Notes: generated by a model not told the origin, from the letters alone. Counted from the stretch's first letter, positions 10,107 to 19,296 are shown. The stretch: DNA of 64,000 nucleotides from Ignavibacteriales bacterium (GCA_016714125.1 JADJNX010000001.1:434001-498000); one strand, 5' to 3'. Made by a program: numbers and translations.

Positions 10107-10893
10107 TCTCTTCCTCCTCTCTTTCCATCTGTTTTAATTTGTATTTAGATAGTCTCGCCTCCGATGATTTTTCATCGTCCTGTTCATCTTCATCATCTTC
10201 ATCATTAAATTTTGGATTAACACCTGCTATTAAAGCGGTAATCTCACCACGAAGATCGGTCACTTCAAGAGTTGATGCCATTTCACCAAGAGGAGCCCTT
10301 ACGATCGTTTCATGCAGTTTTGTGAGTTCAAAACATACCACGGCCATCCGGTTTCCAAAAACGGCAAAAGCCGATTCCATCGTTTTGATTATCCGGTGTT
10401 TTGATTCAAAAAATATCAGTGTATGAGGTAAATCTTTCTCTTCTTCAAAAAACTTCCTCCTTTTACCCTCTTTTCTGGGGGGGAATCCCTTAAAAGTATA
10501 ACTCGAAAATGGCAATCCCGATGCAATTAATGCCGTTTGAACTGCTGAGGCACCGGGACAAACTTCAACCCTATATCCCTCTTCAACTGCCCTCGATACA
10601 ACCCGGTATCCCGGATCACTAACACCGGGCATTCCCGCATCTGATACCAGTCCAACATCCGTCCCCATTTCCAGCAATTCAATTACCTTCTCAGTCGCCT
10701 TTTTTTCATTATGTTCATGATAAGCAAACAAGTGGTGATCCACCTCAATGGAAAGTCTGCCCAACAAAAATCGTGTTGTCCTTGTATCCTCACACGCCAG
10801 ATGTTTTAAAGTTTTTAACAGCCTTAAACTCCTCAGAGTAATATCCTCCAGGTTCCCAATCGGAGTAGCAATCACATAAAGTATCCCACTCAT
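10093..10893 (-). CDS. rsmI: 16S rRNA 2'-O-ribose C1402 methyltransferase
   Basis: RsmI methylates the ribose of C1402 in the decoding centre. The TP-methylase fold is clear: LYVIATPIGNLEDITLRSLR, CEDTRTTRFLL, LVSDAGMPGVSDPGYRVV, CPGASAVQTALIASGLPF and the FKGFPPRKEGKR motif. A C-terminal acidic/basic tail (DDEDEQDDEKSSEARL...) extends past the domain. I chose the ATG at 10893, giving MSGILYVIATPIG, over the upstream GTG. It sits between two G1405-methyltransferase homologues, whose expected target lies three bases from its own. Confidence 0.95.
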   Translation of the reverse strand: MSGILYVIATPIGNLEDITLRSLRLLKTLKHLACEDTRTTRFLLGRLSIEVDHHLFAYHEHNEKKATEKVIELLEMGTDVGLVSDAGMPGVSDPGYRVVSRAVEEGYRVEVCPGASAVQTALIASGLPFSSYTFKGFPPRKEGKRRKFFEEEKDLPHTLIFFESKHRIIKTMESAFAVFGNRMAVVCFELTKLHETIVRAPLGEMASTLEVTDLRGEITALIAGVNPKFNDEDDEDEQDDEKSSEARLSKYKLKQMEREEEENEGA

Positions 10894-10945
10894 GATCCCC
10901 ACCCAATCCCTAATTTATAATTAATATTTAATAATTTATAATTGT

Positions 10946-11755
10946 TCATTGTTTTTTCTCCACAACAACTACAACTTCGTTTTCAAACTCTATATATCCC
11001 AGCTTCCAACCATGTTCTTCCGCCCCTTTTTTTAATTCTGAATCATGGTTTCAAAGAATATCAGTCTTTTTTGCGACAAGATTAATTGTAGGAAAGGAAA
11101 TTAACACTTTTTTTGCCGGAACATTTTTAACCACCTCAAGCCCGGCTCCTGTCTGTCTGTGTTCCAAACAATAATACATCTTAAAAAGAAATGCGACATC
11201 CACCGGAATTTCAGGGGGACTTGAAAATACATCCCTCTGAATTCCAAGAGGTTCAAGTCCTTCCAACTCAAAATAGTAGTTTATGAGATCGATAAACTGC
11301 TCATTCACATCGTAGGAGTAAAATTTTACACTTTGGGGAAGTCCCATCCATCTGAATGACAATGGATTAAGCGCACATGCAAGGTCGGCTACTGAATTTG
11401 GCATCCCGGTCACTTCAAATAATTTTTTATAATATTCGTCAAGTAACTGGTTTCGTTCTCGGGTGGAGGAATGTTTCGAAAAGATTGTCCAACAGACTTC
11501 CTTTATCTCCTCATCATTTCCACTTTGAAATGCGGCTGCAAGGCTGTCCTTAACTTTTTTGTAGTTCGGCTCACCAAGGTATTCAGCTCTTATTCTGTGG
11601 AGTTTCTTTTTTGCCATCTCTTCAGCAATTTTTATGCTTTTATGGCGACCATATTCAATTGTCAGAACATCGCGGATCGTTTCCTCAAGTATAATCTTAT
11701 ACTTCTTTGAGGATTTTATCTTGTTTACAATTTCGTCTATTTTCTTTTGCATCAT
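10946..11755 (-). CDS. 16S rRNA G1405 methyltransferase homologue (Rmt/Arm family), copy 2, with in-frame TGA
   Basis: Starts MMQKKIDEIVNKIKSSKKYK and follows the RmtB layout closely: EYGRHKSIKIAEEMAKKKLHRI, KHSSTRERNQLLDEYYKKL, the SAM site ADLACALNPLSFRW, VDVAFLFKMYYCLEHRQTGAG and VLISFPTINL. A TGA at 11051-11053 stops the frame after KKTDIL. The next 34 codons stay open in the same frame and match the expected C-terminus (HGWKLGYIEFENEVVVVVEK), ending at the TGA at 10946. The gene is therefore either interrupted by one substitution or misread at this base. It is the first gene of the rsmI-tgt operon. Copies 1 and 2 differ widely, so this is not a recent duplication. Confidence 0.8.
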
Positions 11756-11844
11756 TATTTTCGTTTTACAATGCAAATTTAACGATAATCCCCGCATGAG
11801 GCAAAGAATTCCGACCTCTACCCCCTAAACTCCAAAATCGACAT

Positions 11845-11976
11845 GATTGTAAGAGATGAATTCCAATGATTTACCGTAATTTGTGGACTTATAATCCATA
11901 GATTCAGCTTAATTTGTGGAGTTATATTCCATAAATTTTACTAAATTTGTGGAGTTACATTCCATATATTATGAAA
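11845..11976. repeat. Four 33-bp tandem repeats with dyad symmetry
   Basis: Three good copies start at exactly 11878, 11911 and 11944, and a degenerate fourth at 11845. The core is TTTGTGGA-N7-TCCATAAA, whose arms are near-complementary. The strict 33-bp period (about three helical turns) places each dyad on the same face of the DNA. They end about 40 bp before the ATPase start at 12015, so they may be an operator or a recognition array for that locus. No protein is known to bind them. Confidence 0.8.
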
Positions 11977-12014
11977 AAGCGACAAAATACATAAAATCCC
12001 AAGTGATTAACAAC

Positions 12015-13154
12015 ATGAAAAACTATATAAAAAGGAAACTGGACAATCCGTCCCTGCTCAGGAAAAACAAGGTACTGGTGATTTATGGACCCCGAAGAGT
12101 TGGAAAAACAACGATAATGGATTCATTAATTGGTGATGCCGACGGTTATATCAAGCGGGTTACGGGCGACGACATTTCCGTTCAGACAACAATCTCTTCC
12201 CGTCAGCTAGAGGTTCTGGAACCCTGGCTTTCAGGTGTGAATCTGCTCGCCATCGACGAAGCTCATGAAATTAAGGAGATTGGGAAAGCCCTAAAACTGA
12301 TTGTTGATAATATTGAAGAGATTACAGTGGTGATTACCGGTTCCTCTTCTTTTAATATCGAACAGGCGACGGGTGAACCATTGGTCGGAAGGAAGACTGT
12401 TGTCCATCTCTACCCGTTTGCTCAACAGGAGGTATTGAGTTTATATACCAATGCCTACGAGTTACGAGAAAATCTGGTAAACTATCTTGTTTTTGGTTCA
12501 TATCCCGAAGCCATTTTGGCGGAAACAATTAGTGAAAAGATTGAAACCATAACCGGAATTGTAAACTCTTACCTGATGAAAGATATTCTTGCCTTCGCCA
12601 ACCTGAGAGGAGCGTTGCCAATATTTAATCTTTTAAAATTATTGGCATTCCAGATGGGAAGTGAAGTTTCGCTGAACGAACTCTCCGACAAGGTTGGGAT
12701 CGATATTAAAACGGTCGGCAGGTATATCGAGCTGTTGGAAAAATCTTTTATCATAAAAAGATTAACTCCATATTCACCCAACAGACGGCGGGAGATTACA
12801 TCAAAAAATAAATACTATTTTATCGATAATGGTATTCGAAATGGTACAATCTCCCAGTTTAATGGCATCGAGAATCGTAATGACATTGGTCCACTTTTTG
12901 AAAATTTTATAGTTATGGAATTTTTCAAGAAGCAGGCAAATGATCGTGCGTATGGAGAGTTATATTTCTGGCGGAACTATGACAAACAGGAAATCGATCT
13001 GTTGTTGATCAAGGATGGTTACATACAACCGTATGAAATCAAATATAATCCTAAAGCAAAAATCAAGAAGACCTCGTTCACAGATAACAATCACGAGGTT
13101 TTGCCCATAAAGGTGATTAATTCGGAGAACTATCTTGAATATTTACTCGACTGA
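12015..13154 (+). CDS. AAA_14/DUF4143 family ATPase
   Basis: A P-loop ATPase of about 379 aa with a C-terminal DUF4143 domain. The Walker A motif is GPRRVGKTT, the Walker B motif is LLAIDEAHEI and the sensor-like VVITGSSSF follows. The C-terminal part has FENFIVMEFFKKQ and YFWRNYDKQEIDLLLIKDG ... PYEIKYNP, which looks like the restriction-endonuclease-like core seen in this family. Its function is unknown; family members are often mobile accessory genes in Bacteroidota and archaea. I chose the ATG at 12015 because upstream in-frame starts fall inside the 33-bp repeats. Confidence 0.85.
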   Translation: MKNYIKRKLDNPSLLRKNKVLVIYGPRRVGKTTIMDSLIGDADGYIKRVTGDDISVQTTISSRQLEVLEPWLSGVNLLAIDEAHEIKEIGKALKLIVDNIEEITVVITGSSSFNIEQATGEPLVGRKTVVHLYPFAQQEVLSLYTNAYELRENLVNYLVFGSYPEAILAETISEKIETITGIVNSYLMKDILAFANLRGALPIFNLLKLLAFQMGSEVSLNELSDKVGIDIKTVGRYIELLEKSFIIKRLTPYSPNRRREITSKNKYYFIDNGIRNGTISQFNGIENRNDIGPLFENFIVMEFFKKQANDRAYGELYFWRNYDKQEIDLLLIKDGYIQPYEIKYNPKAKIKKTSFTDNNHEVLPIKVINSENYLEYLLD

Positions 13155-13158
13155 TTCT

Positions 13159-13719
13159 CTATTTTAATCCTGCTTTTACCATCTCTTCATACCAGAACGG
13201 TTTAACAGGATTTTCCTTCAGCTCTTCCATCTTCAAATTTTGATGGAGGAGTTGAAGTTCTTCAGAATTAAGATATGGGACAATTGTTGTTGGAAGATTT
13301 AAAATTTTTGTGGAACCCAACACTTCGGCAACCTGATGAGGAAATATATAACCTGACTTTTTTAATTCACTAAAAACAAACAACAGATCATACAGATTTG
13401 TAATCCCCTCCTGAAATTCATGTAAAAGTGACTCCACCAAAGAGGGAATCATCTCAACGGGGATCTCAGAAACTTCATACCAAAGCCTGTCAACTTTCCT
13501 TTTTCCGTCAGGTCTTCCTTTTGAGGTGAAAAAGAGGAAAAAATCGCCCCGCTTCAACTTTTCCAGTTTAAGCAGAAGCTCTTCTCTTTTTATCTGCGAA
13601 AAATGGAAAAATACATCCGCTTTGTAATGCTGACTTTTGAGAAAACCATAACCTTTTTCATCTATCTTTTTTACCCGGCAAAAGTCAATGGGTTCAATAT
13701 TGTGGGTATTAACTTCCAA
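13159..13719 (-). CDS. Cold-shock-domain-like protein with helical C-terminal region
   Basis: 186 aa. Residues 12-70 resemble a cold-shock/S1-like OB fold (CRVKKIDEKGYGFLKS and DVFFHFSQI match the RNP1 and RNP2 positions). The rest is predicted mostly helical and matches no family I recognise. It may bind single-stranded RNA or DNA. It is convergent with the ATPase gene, with stop codons only 4 bp apart. The start is at ATG, with no clear ribosome binding site. Confidence 0.6.
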   Translation of the reverse strand: MEVNTHNIEPIDFCRVKKIDEKGYGFLKSQHYKADVFFHFSQIKREELLLKLEKLKRGDFFLFFTSKGRPDGKRKVDRLWYEVSEIPVEMIPSLVESLLHEFQEGITNLYDLLFVFSELKKSGYIFPHQVAEVLGSTKILNLPTTIVPYLNSEELQLLHQNLKMEELKENPVKPFWYEEMVKAGLK

Positions 13720-14069
13720 CTACAATCTCAATCATAATTTCTCATTAAATCGTTTATTAATTAACAGTATTCAAAGTTAAATTATAAATGGGTAAAAAGC
13801 AAATTTTGTATCTTTCCTGTCTGAATTTCCACCTTCCAAAAATCGATTTTCTGTAAACAGAAACACTCAAAACTCCTCCTCAAAATCCCTCTTCCTAAAA
13901 ATACCTCTTGCTTTCTTTAAAAAATTTGGATAAGTTACGCTTTCTAACCAAAACAATAATTGCGGAAAATGCTGATGTCATCAGGGACTTACTAAAAAGT
14001 CTCTGAAAGTACTCTTCGTAAATATGATTTTAATAGAATCTGTAAAAGTGGATTAAAATTGGAGATTAA
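13720..14069. other. 350-bp intergenic region, no feature recognised
   Basis: AT-rich sequence between two divergent genes; it must hold both promoters. I see no RNA gene, no strong hairpin and no repeat, and I cannot place the promoter boxes reliably. Confidence 0.5.
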
Positions 14070-15056
14070 ATGAATTTTTGTCCAAAGTGTGGTACACGCG
14101 TAACAGATGAAATGTTGTTCTGCTACAAATGTGGTGACAAGTTAACCCTGGATTTTAATCCACCGATGCCATCACCTCATGTGGAAGTTCCACCAGTATC
14201 GGCAGCACAACCCTACAGAAACGCAAATCCGATGGATGTTCCACCACCTCCGTCTTACCGGAATACGTCTGAATCCGGCTACCCCCAGCCAAATATTTCA
14301 TCTTCCAACAGCGACGGTTACCTTTCTCCCAGCGCAAGGGGTTTTGGTAATGAATCAACTAATTACACTCGAACATCGAGAGTTACAGAAGATGCCCTGT
14401 CGAACCCCCAACTCTCGAATAGCGGCCCTATGCCACCTCCATTAATCCCGGCGTCAAACACCACAGAAAGGCGAAAATGGAAGATTCGGGGCAATTTTTT
14501 CAAAAAGGTCAATCCGTTTAAACCGAAAAAACATTTTTTAATTACCCTTCTAATTTTAGCCGGAATTATAGCAGGGTTCTATTTTTTTTATGATGCTTCT
14601 GATCCAACACATGCTGTTTCCGGTTTAAATCATGATGTCATTTTTGAATGGGATATAAAACGGGGGGATGTGATACAACGATTAAATTCTCAAAAAATTC
14701 AATACTCAAATAGTGATGATCCGGCGGGCGTAATTGTTGCAGAGTTATACAATTCCACAATTGACTTCCCCATTAAAACGGAGTTAGTTGAAGATAAAAA
14801 ACTTTCAATTTCTTATTTTTTCAATAGTATTGGAAAACTTCGAAGTATCTCGATCGTCGTTCCCCAAATTCTAAAAGAAGACATTAACCCGTTGAGTTTA
14901 AAGATTGGTGAATCTTATACTTTAGACCCAACCAATTCAAAACCTAATGAATTTGCTTATATAACCGATCAAACAAAAACCTGGTTGATATTTAAAAATG
15001 GATCAGGTGGCTATGGGGATGCCGTCATAACACTTTCAGGCAGACAAACCAGATAA
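14070..15056 (+). CDS. Zinc-ribbon membrane protein
   Basis: 328 aa. It opens with a zinc ribbon (Cys4, Cys7, Cys18, Cys21 in FCPKCG ... FCYKCG). A Pro/Ser/Asn-rich linker of about 110 residues follows, then basic residues and one membrane segment (HFLITLLILAGIIAGFYFFY, about 150-170). The C-terminal domain of about 140 residues is of unknown fold. The arrangement predicts a cytoplasmic ribbon and an exported C-terminal domain. No function can be named. Confidence 0.75.
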   Translation: MNFCPKCGTRVTDEMLFCYKCGDKLTLDFNPPMPSPHVEVPPVSAAQPYRNANPMDVPPPPSYRNTSESGYPQPNISSSNSDGYLSPSARGFGNESTNYTRTSRVTEDALSNPQLSNSGPMPPPLIPASNTTERRKWKIRGNFFKKVNPFKPKKHFLITLLILAGIIAGFYFFYDASDPTHAVSGLNHDVIFEWDIKRGDVIQRLNSQKIQYSNSDDPAGVIVAELYNSTIDFPIKTELVEDKKLSISYFFNSIGKLRSISIVVPQILKEDINPLSLKIGESYTLDPTNSKPNEFAYITDQTKTWLIFKNGSGGYGDAVITLSGRQTR

Positions 15057-15060
15057 GGAA

Positions 15061-15651
15061 TCAATTTTTGCTACTAAGTCGCTTTTGTAGATTCTCTTTC
15101 ACTGAATTCCATTCGTTTACGATTATACTGAAATAAACAGTGTCACGAATCCTGCCACTATCCAGAACCATGTGGCTGCGGAATGTCCCCTCCTCCTTGG
15201 CTCCAATTCGTAAGATTGCGTCTCTTGAACGGGTATTAAGTGCATCAGTTTTAAGTTCAACCCGATTGCAACCCCATACCTCAAAGGCGTGTTGCAACAT
15301 TAAAAATTTCATCGCTGTGTTCACAAAACTTCGCTGCCATTTCGCTCCTATCCAGGTCCATCCAATTTCAACCCTTTTATGCGATGTTTCGATATTTCCA
15401 AAGCGACTGCTTCCAACATATTCACCTGTCCCTTTTATCTTTATCACAAATGGTAATGCCGTTCCCTTCTCTTTCTCCTCAAGTGCCTTGGTGGTATAAG
15501 AAACAAGGTCTTCCCGGTTTCTTACCGCCCCGGGTGTTAATCTCCACAGGTCGGGATCAATCGCTACTTCGAGCAAATCATTAACATGATCAATTGTTAA
15601 AGGTTCAAGGATAATCTTTTCATTTTCCAACACAACAGATTCAATTTTCAT
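15061..15651 (-). CDS. GNAT family acetyltransferase (RimJ/RimL type)
   Basis: 196 aa. The start MKIESVVLENEKIILEPLTIDH and the segments VGSSRFGNI, RVEIGWTWIGAKWQRSFVN (acetyl-CoA site region) and NTRSRDAILRIGAKEEGTFRSH are typical of the RimJ/RimL-like N-acetyltransferases. The substrate is unknown. It sits 5 bp from the next minus-strand gene upstream and is probably cotranscribed with it. Confidence 0.88.
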   Translation of the reverse strand: MKIESVVLENEKIILEPLTIDHVNDLLEVAIDPDLWRLTPGAVRNREDLVSYTTKALEEKEKGTALPFVIKIKGTGEYVGSSRFGNIETSHKRVEIGWTWIGAKWQRSFVNTAMKFLMLQHAFEVWGCNRVELKTDALNTRSRDAILRIGAKEEGTFRSHMVLDSGRIRDTVYFSIIVNEWNSVKENLQKRLSSKN

Positions 15652-15656
15652 TTCTC

Positions 15657-16631
15657 TTATTTTCCTGCCTGGGCAACATTGATGACAACACTTCCCTTTT
15701 TTCTTCCCGTTTCAGCATAAGTATGTGCCTCTGATATCTTTTCAAGTGGAAATTCACGGTCGATGACCGGAATAAAATCACCACTAATCAACAGACCTCT
15801 AAGAAATTCGAGGTCTTCTTTTCTCTCTTTTGCTGTGCCACCGATAACTTTTTTCCCCTTTGTTAACCCTGTGAAAAAACCGGCTAAAACCACACTCGGG
15901 TTCATGTGCACCAATCGAAGATAATATCCCTTCTCCTTTAGCGCAGTTACACTCTTTCCAAATGGACTTTTTCCCACTGTATCAAAAACAATGTCAAATG
16001 AGTTGGGATAGTTACCAATGTCGTCTTTGGTGTAATCAACTATCTTGTCTGCTCCGATCGATTTTACAAGCTTAACATTGTTTGTTGAACAGAGTCCTGT
16101 GACCTCAGCACCAAAATATTTTGCCAGTTGAACCGCTGCAGTTCCACAATTCCCCGAGGCACCATAAATAAGAATCTTTTTCCCTTTGCCAGTTTGTCCC
16201 AATCGAAGGAAATGAAGTGCCGTCAACCCTCCAAATGTTACTGCGGCAGCCAGTTGAAAGCTGATATTCTCCGGTTTTAGTCCGATCACTCCATCTTCAG
16301 GAAGGCAAATATACTCGGCATAAGTACCAAAAGAAAAGCCGGCAGATCCAAAAACCTCATCGTTAACTTTGTAATTTTTTACATCTTTACCCACCGCCTC
16401 AACTATTCCCGAAAATTCTATCCCAAGGGTTTTCTTTTTTGGATGCCAAAAACCCATCACAAATTTCACTAAATAAGGATCGGCTTTCCTCAATCGAACA
16501 TCAGCGATTGTCACAGTTGAGGCAATAATTTTTATTAGAATTTGATTTTCTTTAGGTACGGGTTTTGTTACTTCGGTAAGTTGGAGAACTTCGGGTCCCC
16601 CGTAATTATTATATTCTACTGCTCGCATCAT
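15657..16631 (-). CDS. NAD(P)-dependent medium-chain alcohol dehydrogenase / quinone oxidoreductase
   Basis: A 324-aa MDR-superfamily enzyme. The N-terminal GroES-like domain begins MRAVEYNNYGGPEVLQL and the Rossmann part has ILIYGASGNCGTAAVQLAKYFGAEVTGLCST. The cysteines that bind catalytic zinc in true alcohol dehydrogenases are absent, so it belongs with zinc-free quinone or enone reductases. The last residues (GRKKGSVVINV) are typical of the family. It is followed after 5 bp by a GNAT gene. Confidence 0.9.
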   Translation of the reverse strand: MMRAVEYNNYGGPEVLQLTEVTKPVPKENQILIKIIASTVTIADVRLRKADPYLVKFVMGFWHPKKKTLGIEFSGIVEAVGKDVKNYKVNDEVFGSAGFSFGTYAEYICLPEDGVIGLKPENISFQLAAAVTFGGLTALHFLRLGQTGKGKKILIYGASGNCGTAAVQLAKYFGAEVTGLCSTNNVKLVKSIGADKIVDYTKDDIGNYPNSFDIVFDTVGKSPFGKSVTALKEKGYYLRLVHMNPSVVLAGFFTGLTKGKKVIGGTAKERKEDLEFLRGLLISGDFIPVIDREFPLEKISEAHTYAETGRKKGSVVINVAQAGK

Positions 16632-16899
16632 TAAATTCCAATTAAGTGGATAGTTTTGTGGGGATCAACTTTTCCAAATGATGAATAAAAAATCAAATAG
16701 AAAAGATTCAAACCTAACTTAATTATAAAACAGTGGAAATTGTTTCAAGATTATTTGAGTGGTGTATAAATTGTTTAAGAGGGAAATTTTTTATTCCAAT
16801 AATACAGTTATTTGTCTGAAAATTTGGCATATAAATTCATTTATTGTATTTTCGTACTTAATCTCCTTTTTAATCCATTCACCAATAATGAGGCACAGC

Positions 16900-17337
16900 A
16901 TGAAATTTGATTGTGAAATAGAAATTAATCTCCCCGTGGCAAGGGTAGTCGAACTGTTTGATAACCCCGAAAACCTGAAACACTGGCAACCGGGACTTCT
17001 TAGTTTTGAGCATATAAGCGGAACACCCGGACACCCGGGAGCAAAATCGCGTCTTAAATTTCAGATGGGGAAAAGAGAGATCGAAATGATCGAAACAATA
17101 ACTGTAAGAAACCTGCCTCGCGAATTCAGCGGAACCTATGAAGCTAAAGGTGTTTACAACGAAGTGAAAAACTTTTTCACCCCTGTTGGTGGGAATAAAA
17201 CGATTTACAAAACAGAAAACGAATTCCGCTTTTCAGGATTCATGAAGATAATCGGTTTCATTATGCCTGGTACTTTCAGAAAAGAATCAATGAAATATTT
17301 GATAAGATTTAAGGAGTTTGCTGAAAAACAAACTTAA
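16900..17337 (+). CDS. SRPBCC-fold protein
   Basis: About 145 aa. It opens MKFDCEIEINLPVARVVELFDNPENLKHWQPGL, the strand-helix-WQ signature of the polyketide cyclase/START-like fold, and ends with an amphipathic helix (KESMKYLIRFKEFAEKQ). It probably binds a hydrophobic ligand; its role is unknown. I chose the ATG at 16900, preceded by GAGG, over an ATG four codons upstream. Confidence 0.8.
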   Translation: MKFDCEIEINLPVARVVELFDNPENLKHWQPGLLSFEHISGTPGHPGAKSRLKFQMGKREIEMIETITVRNLPREFSGTYEAKGVYNEVKNFFTPVGGNKTIYKTENEFRFSGFMKIIGFIMPGTFRKESMKYLIRFKEFAEKQT

Positions 17338-17459
17338 TGCAATAATCCAAAAATGCAGTAATCCAATAATGTGGCATTTAAATCTGGTGAAAAGTCTAAA
17401 TCAGGTTGTGTAAATACCATTTTCGTACGGTTGTTTCCCCTCAATATTTAAAACGACAA

Positions 17460-17479
17460 AGCCTCCAAATCTGGAGGCT
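17460..17479 (-). terminator. Hairpin after tRNA-Lys
   Basis: A perfect 8-bp stem AGCCTCCA/TGGAGGCT with a four-base loop lies 4 bp beyond the 3' end of the tRNA. On the minus strand it is followed by TTTGTCGTTTT, so it probably ends tRNA transcription. Confidence 0.65.
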
Positions 17480-17482
17480 CTT

Positions 17483-17558
17483 TGGTGCACCCTGCGGGAC
17501 TCGAACCCGCGACCTGATGATTAAGAGTCATATGCTCTACCAACTGAGCTAAGGGTGC
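17483..17558 (-). tRNA. tRNA-Lys (CTT)
   Basis: 76 nt with encoded CCA. On the minus strand the acceptor arm GCACCCT pairs with AGGGTGC, the D arm is GCTCAGTTGGTAGAGC, the anticodon loop is CTCTTAA (anticodon CTT) and the T arm is GCGGGTTCGAGTCCCGC. The anticodon stem has one imperfect outer pair. Confidence 0.95.
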
Positions 17559-17642
17559 ACCACAAAATTACGGAAAATATTTTATATTGCAAAATTGTAC
17601 CAAAATTTTCCGGAAGCCCGTTGATGTAGTTCTAACGGTTTT

Positions 17643-18329
17643 TTGCTCCGGATATTTCTGAAATTTTTCCGTAAAGGAAGTTCTCTGAACCTTCAAGTTA
17701 TCTGGGATCGAATCAACTATGCGATTACCATCCCCACACTTTTTATCATGATCCTGTGGGTCATCAAACTCATTGAATGGATCACAGGTTTTTCGCTGAG
17801 TTGGCTGGGAATAATCCCAAGAGATACTGATCATCTCATCGGAATCCTGATGTCCCCCCTTATTCATGGCGATTTTGGGCATCTTATGTCCAACACTCCC
17901 CCTTTGTTTGTGCTTGGATTTCTTGTGCTCTTCTTTTATCCCGCTGCCTCCCGAAAGGCTATTCCCTTGATGTATGTCATGAGTGGAATTTTATTGTGGA
18001 CAATTGGCAGACCCGCCATTCACATCGGAGCTTCAACCATAGTTTATGCACTCGCAGCATTTCTTTTTGCCAGTGGTGTTGTAAGAAGAGATATCAGATC
18101 AATTGGACTCGCTCTTCTGGTAGTGTTTCTTTATGGTGGTTCACTTTCGATGGGATTAATTCCTGCAGATACGGGAGTTTCATGGGAAGGTCATCTCTCG
18201 GGTGGAATTGCAGGAGTGGTAATGGCTCTCATCTTCAGAAAAGAAGACCCTCCAAAAAAGTATTCCTGGGAGGAAGAAGATGACCAAGATGGTGTGAAAA
18301 AGTATTACAAGGAAAACTATTTTAATTAA
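17643..18329 (+). CDS. Rhomboid-family intramembrane serine protease
   Basis: About 228 aa with six hydrophobic segments. Rhomboid signatures are HGDFGHLMSNTPPL (the HxxxHxxxN-like segment), HIGASTIVYAL carrying the putative nucleophile Ser131, and SWEGHLSGGIAG with His184. It therefore appears catalytically complete. The C-terminus has an acidic cytoplasmic tail. The start is uncertain: the best in-frame codon is a TTG at 17643. Its end overlaps the convergent J-domain gene by 8 bp. Confidence 0.85.
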   Translation: MLRIFLKFFRKGSSLNLQVIWDRINYAITIPTLFIMILWVIKLIEWITGFSLSWLGIIPRDTDHLIGILMSPLIHGDFGHLMSNTPPLFVLGFLVLFFYPAASRKAIPLMYVMSGILLWTIGRPAIHIGASTIVYALAAFLFASGVVRRDIRSIGLALLVVFLYGGSLSMGLIPADTGVSWEGHLSGGIAGVVMALIFRKEDPPKKYSWEEEDDQDGVKKYYKENYFN

Positions 18330-19280
18330 ATTTAAAACGCTTTTTGAAGTAAGCGTAAGCGGCATTTATCCTCTTGGCTGCCTCCTCTGCCCTTTTTCTA
18401 TCGGTCTCACTCTGTGATGCATTTGAATCGGGGTGATTTTCCTTCATTTTATTACGGTACTTTTTCCTGATGTTGGCTACCGAATAATCATTTTCCAAAC
18501 CAAGAATATCACCATAATATTTATCGAGCGGATCTACCGTCTGCCTTGTGCCTGAACCTGATGTTGAACTGCTTTGATTTGAATAATAACGCCTTGAACC
18601 CGAAGCCTGGGAGTTATCATAATCTCTGATGAGATGTTCTCTCCCGATAGAAAGGAAATGATAAAGATTGTTTGTGCGGTAACCAAAGGCATGCAAATAG
18701 ATTACAAGCAAATCACCGTAGGGTTCGGTGTCGAGTGTAAGTTTACTCGCCTCAATATAAAGTTCATTTAAAAGTTTTGGAACGCTGTATTGGTGTTCAT
18801 TCCCAATTAGTCCCTCATCAGCAAATGGATTTATAAGCCGGAAAACACTTTTTAGCCAGGATTCATCCTGTCTCGAATTGCTGAGTTTATAGAGAATTAA
18901 AAAATCACGCAGCATCTCTTCTTTTGGCACTCTTGCCATAATTCGTGGCTCTAATGTACTGCAGATAAGCTTCATATAAGTTGATCTGCCAAGAAGGTCC
19001 ATCAGTCCCTCGAGGTTCACACCAAATAGTGAGAGTACCACTTTGTTAATGGCGGGAACTATCAAAATATCTTCGGCACCAAACCCACCCGTAAGGAAAG
19101 CAGCAAGCCAACCGGCTCCTTTGGCAATATTACGGGAAAGTTTAACCTTATCAAGACCCTTCATTATTTCTTGACGAATCTCGCCCGCTATGTTATAAGC
19201 TTCACCTAATCGGTTTTGGTTATAACACTCCTGTGCCTTCTTATATTTTTTTCGAGTTCGTAGTAGTTTAACAGGTCCAT
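18322..19280 (-). CDS. J-domain protein with N-terminal helical region, frameshifted
   Basis: About 320 aa. The C-terminal 65 residues are a J domain (YYGDILGLENDYSVANIRKKY ... KENHPDSN with the HPD motif), so it should stimulate an Hsp70/DnaK. The N-terminus, starting at ATG 19280 with MDLLNYYELEKKYKKAQECY, looks like a TPR-type helical hairpin and leads into EIRQEIMKGLDK. The first frame joins the main frame only if one base is added to the T-run 19246-19252. The middle (about 50-200) is helical, with a Gly/Ala-rich stretch that may touch the membrane, and a Ser-rich linker precedes the J domain. Confidence 0.75.
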
Positions 19281-19296
19281 AATATTAGTCAAAACT

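Noticed and set aside
11051..11053. TGA as a selenocysteine codon
   Set aside because: No SECIS-like hairpin is evident after it, the family has no catalytic Cys there, and no Sec genes are seen.
11845..11976. CRISPR-like repeats or plasmid iterons
   Set aside because: No spacers, and no replication gene nearby; the dyads fit an operator array better, although iteron-like use by the ATPase is not excluded.
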